NCBI GenBank assembly: GCA_016787755.1
Contig: JAEUUA010000018.1
Span: 310,001-374,000, forward strand
DNA length: 64,000 bases
Direction: 5' to 3'
Source: Cyclobacteriaceae bacterium
Lineage (GTDB): Bacteria; Bacteroidota; Bacteroidia; Cytophagales; Cyclobacteriaceae
The position numbers were made by a program, and so were the translations under genes. Position 1 is the first letter of the stretch. Each line of letters opens with the position of its first letter. The notes under the pieces were generated by a model, which saw only the letters and a list, made by a program, of their open reading frames with translations, was not told the origin of the DNA and ran no database searches. Shown piece after piece: positions 63,512 to 64,000 of this stretch.

Positions 63512-63541
63512 AGAGCGGGCTGAGGGGCCCGCTCTTCTTTT
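63512..63541. terminator. Terminator between clpB and the RCK gene
   Basis: Perfect 9-bp stem AGAGCGGGC (63512-63520) with GCCCGCTCT (63527-63535), six-base loop, followed by TCTTTT. It lies 66 bases after the clpB stop and may serve both converging genes. Confidence 0.85.
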
Positions 63542-64000
63542 ATTCAGTAATTCGATATTGTTTTTTCAAGGCTTCTCTTCCTTTGCCATCCATCATAATC
63601 ACGAGTTGATCTCCCATTTCAATCTTCACGCTGCTTTCCGGATTCTTTAACAGTTTCTTGCCCTTTCCCATTTTTACAATCCCGATCAAAATCACATTGC
63701 AATTCTTCTTTAAATCAAAAAAAGCCTTTTCATAAAATGTATCGACAAAGGCATTGTTCGGTTCGATTTTAACTTGCTTGATGTCATACTCATGATCATG
63801 ATGCGCATAGGCCAAAATTTCTTCACTAAACAACGCAACATCGGGTTCAAAAATATAGCTCGCCATTAGCTTGGCCGAAATTTCATTTTTACAAATTGTA
63901 TAGGTAACACCCGCATTTTGAAAAGTGTTTTTAAGGTTTCCATTATCCAGTGTTACCACGTAATTAAGGTCAGCATAATGTTTTTTTAGATTGATTACAT
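63540..64000 (-). CDS. RCK-domain (TrkA-type) potassium channel or transport protein, C-terminal part
   Basis: About 153 codons are visible; the frame continues past base 64000. The part contains the end of an RCK_N domain (LNYVVTLDNGNLKNTFQNAGVTYTI, with EISAKLMASYIFEP) and an RCK_C/TrkA_C domain (VILIGIVKMGKGKKLL, MGDQLVIMMDGKG). Such domains gate K+ channels or transporters by binding nucleotides or ions. The membrane part, if present, lies outside the window. Confidence 0.8.
   Translation of the reverse strand, partial: VINLKKHYADLNYVVTLDNGNLKNTFQNAGVTYTICKNEISAKLMASYIFEPDVALFSEEILAYAHHDHEYDIKQVKIEPNNAFVDTFYEKAFFDLKKNCNVILIGIVKMGKGKKLLKNPESSVKIEMGDQLVIMMDGKGREALKKQYRITE

Overview
The window looks like chromosomal DNA of a Bacteroidota bacterium, most likely from the Cytophagales. 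The evidence is a large secreted protein ending in a gliding-motility-type (type IX secretion, type B) sorting domain, several TAnnTTTG promoter elements, a TonB-dependent receptor, an IntDOT-like tyrosine recombinase, a MacB-like permease of the Bacteroidetes kind and moderate GC content. No rRNA or CRISPR array was seen; one tRNA gene (Lys, UUU) is present.

Bases 1-4.8 kb hold a signalling cluster: a partial TonB receptor, two single-receiver response regulators, and a lipoprotein / membrane protein / histidine kinase / LuxR-type regulator operon. A 15-17 bp palindrome with core GGAGTNACTCC lies in front of three of these transcription units. Bases 5.4-16.9 kb are an accessory, metal (probably copper) stress region. 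It contains His- and Met-rich secreted proteins, a multicopper oxidase fused to an outer-membrane barrel, a heavy-metal-binding lipoprotein, DUF305, DUF2911, DUF2231 and a Cys-rich zinc-ribbon-like protein. Several of its genes are frameshifted or are relics. Bases 17-21 kb hold a leftward operon with an ArsR-rhodanese regulator, a rhodanese-metallo-beta-lactamase protein, an MFS transporter, a very small ORF and a nucleoside phosphorylase; a 34-bp perfect palindrome sits in front of it. A tyrosine recombinase and tRNA-Lys (21.0-22.6 kb) follow. They probably mark the right edge of an integrated island that extends leftward.

From 22.6 kb the content is more core-like: a TPR/SH3 membrane protein, the sorted adhesin-like protein, RlmD, and a mutagenic-repair operon (dinB, a 2H-phosphoesterase-like gene, a dnaE-type polymerase) behind two inverted repeats. 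Next comes an aminotransferase and then the branched-chain amino acid cluster: ilvE, ilvD, ilvB, small subunit, ilvC, ilvA, and after an insertion leuC, leuD, leuB, leuA. The ilv operon has a textbook attenuator: a 33-residue leader peptide with 16 Ile/Val/Leu residues, then a 10-bp terminator hairpin. The leu operon carries the same post-hairpin module with identical spacing, but no leader peptide was found. Between the two operons lie a VapBC-like toxin-antitoxin pair, a HAD phosphatase and an OsmC protein.

Bases 48-64 kb hold dispersed metabolic genes: two sugar isomerase/epimerase-like proteins, MtgA, an RDD membrane protein, a secreted MBL hydrolase, a GMC oxidoreductase with its subunit-3-like partner, a YkvI-like transporter, an alpha/beta hydrolase, a CBM9-like protein, a PIG-L deacetylase, a flavin-binding protein, a eukaryote-type (GT3) glycogen synthase, ClpB and a partial RCK-domain potassium channel or transporter protein. 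All functional calls come from reading motifs by eye; no database search was run.
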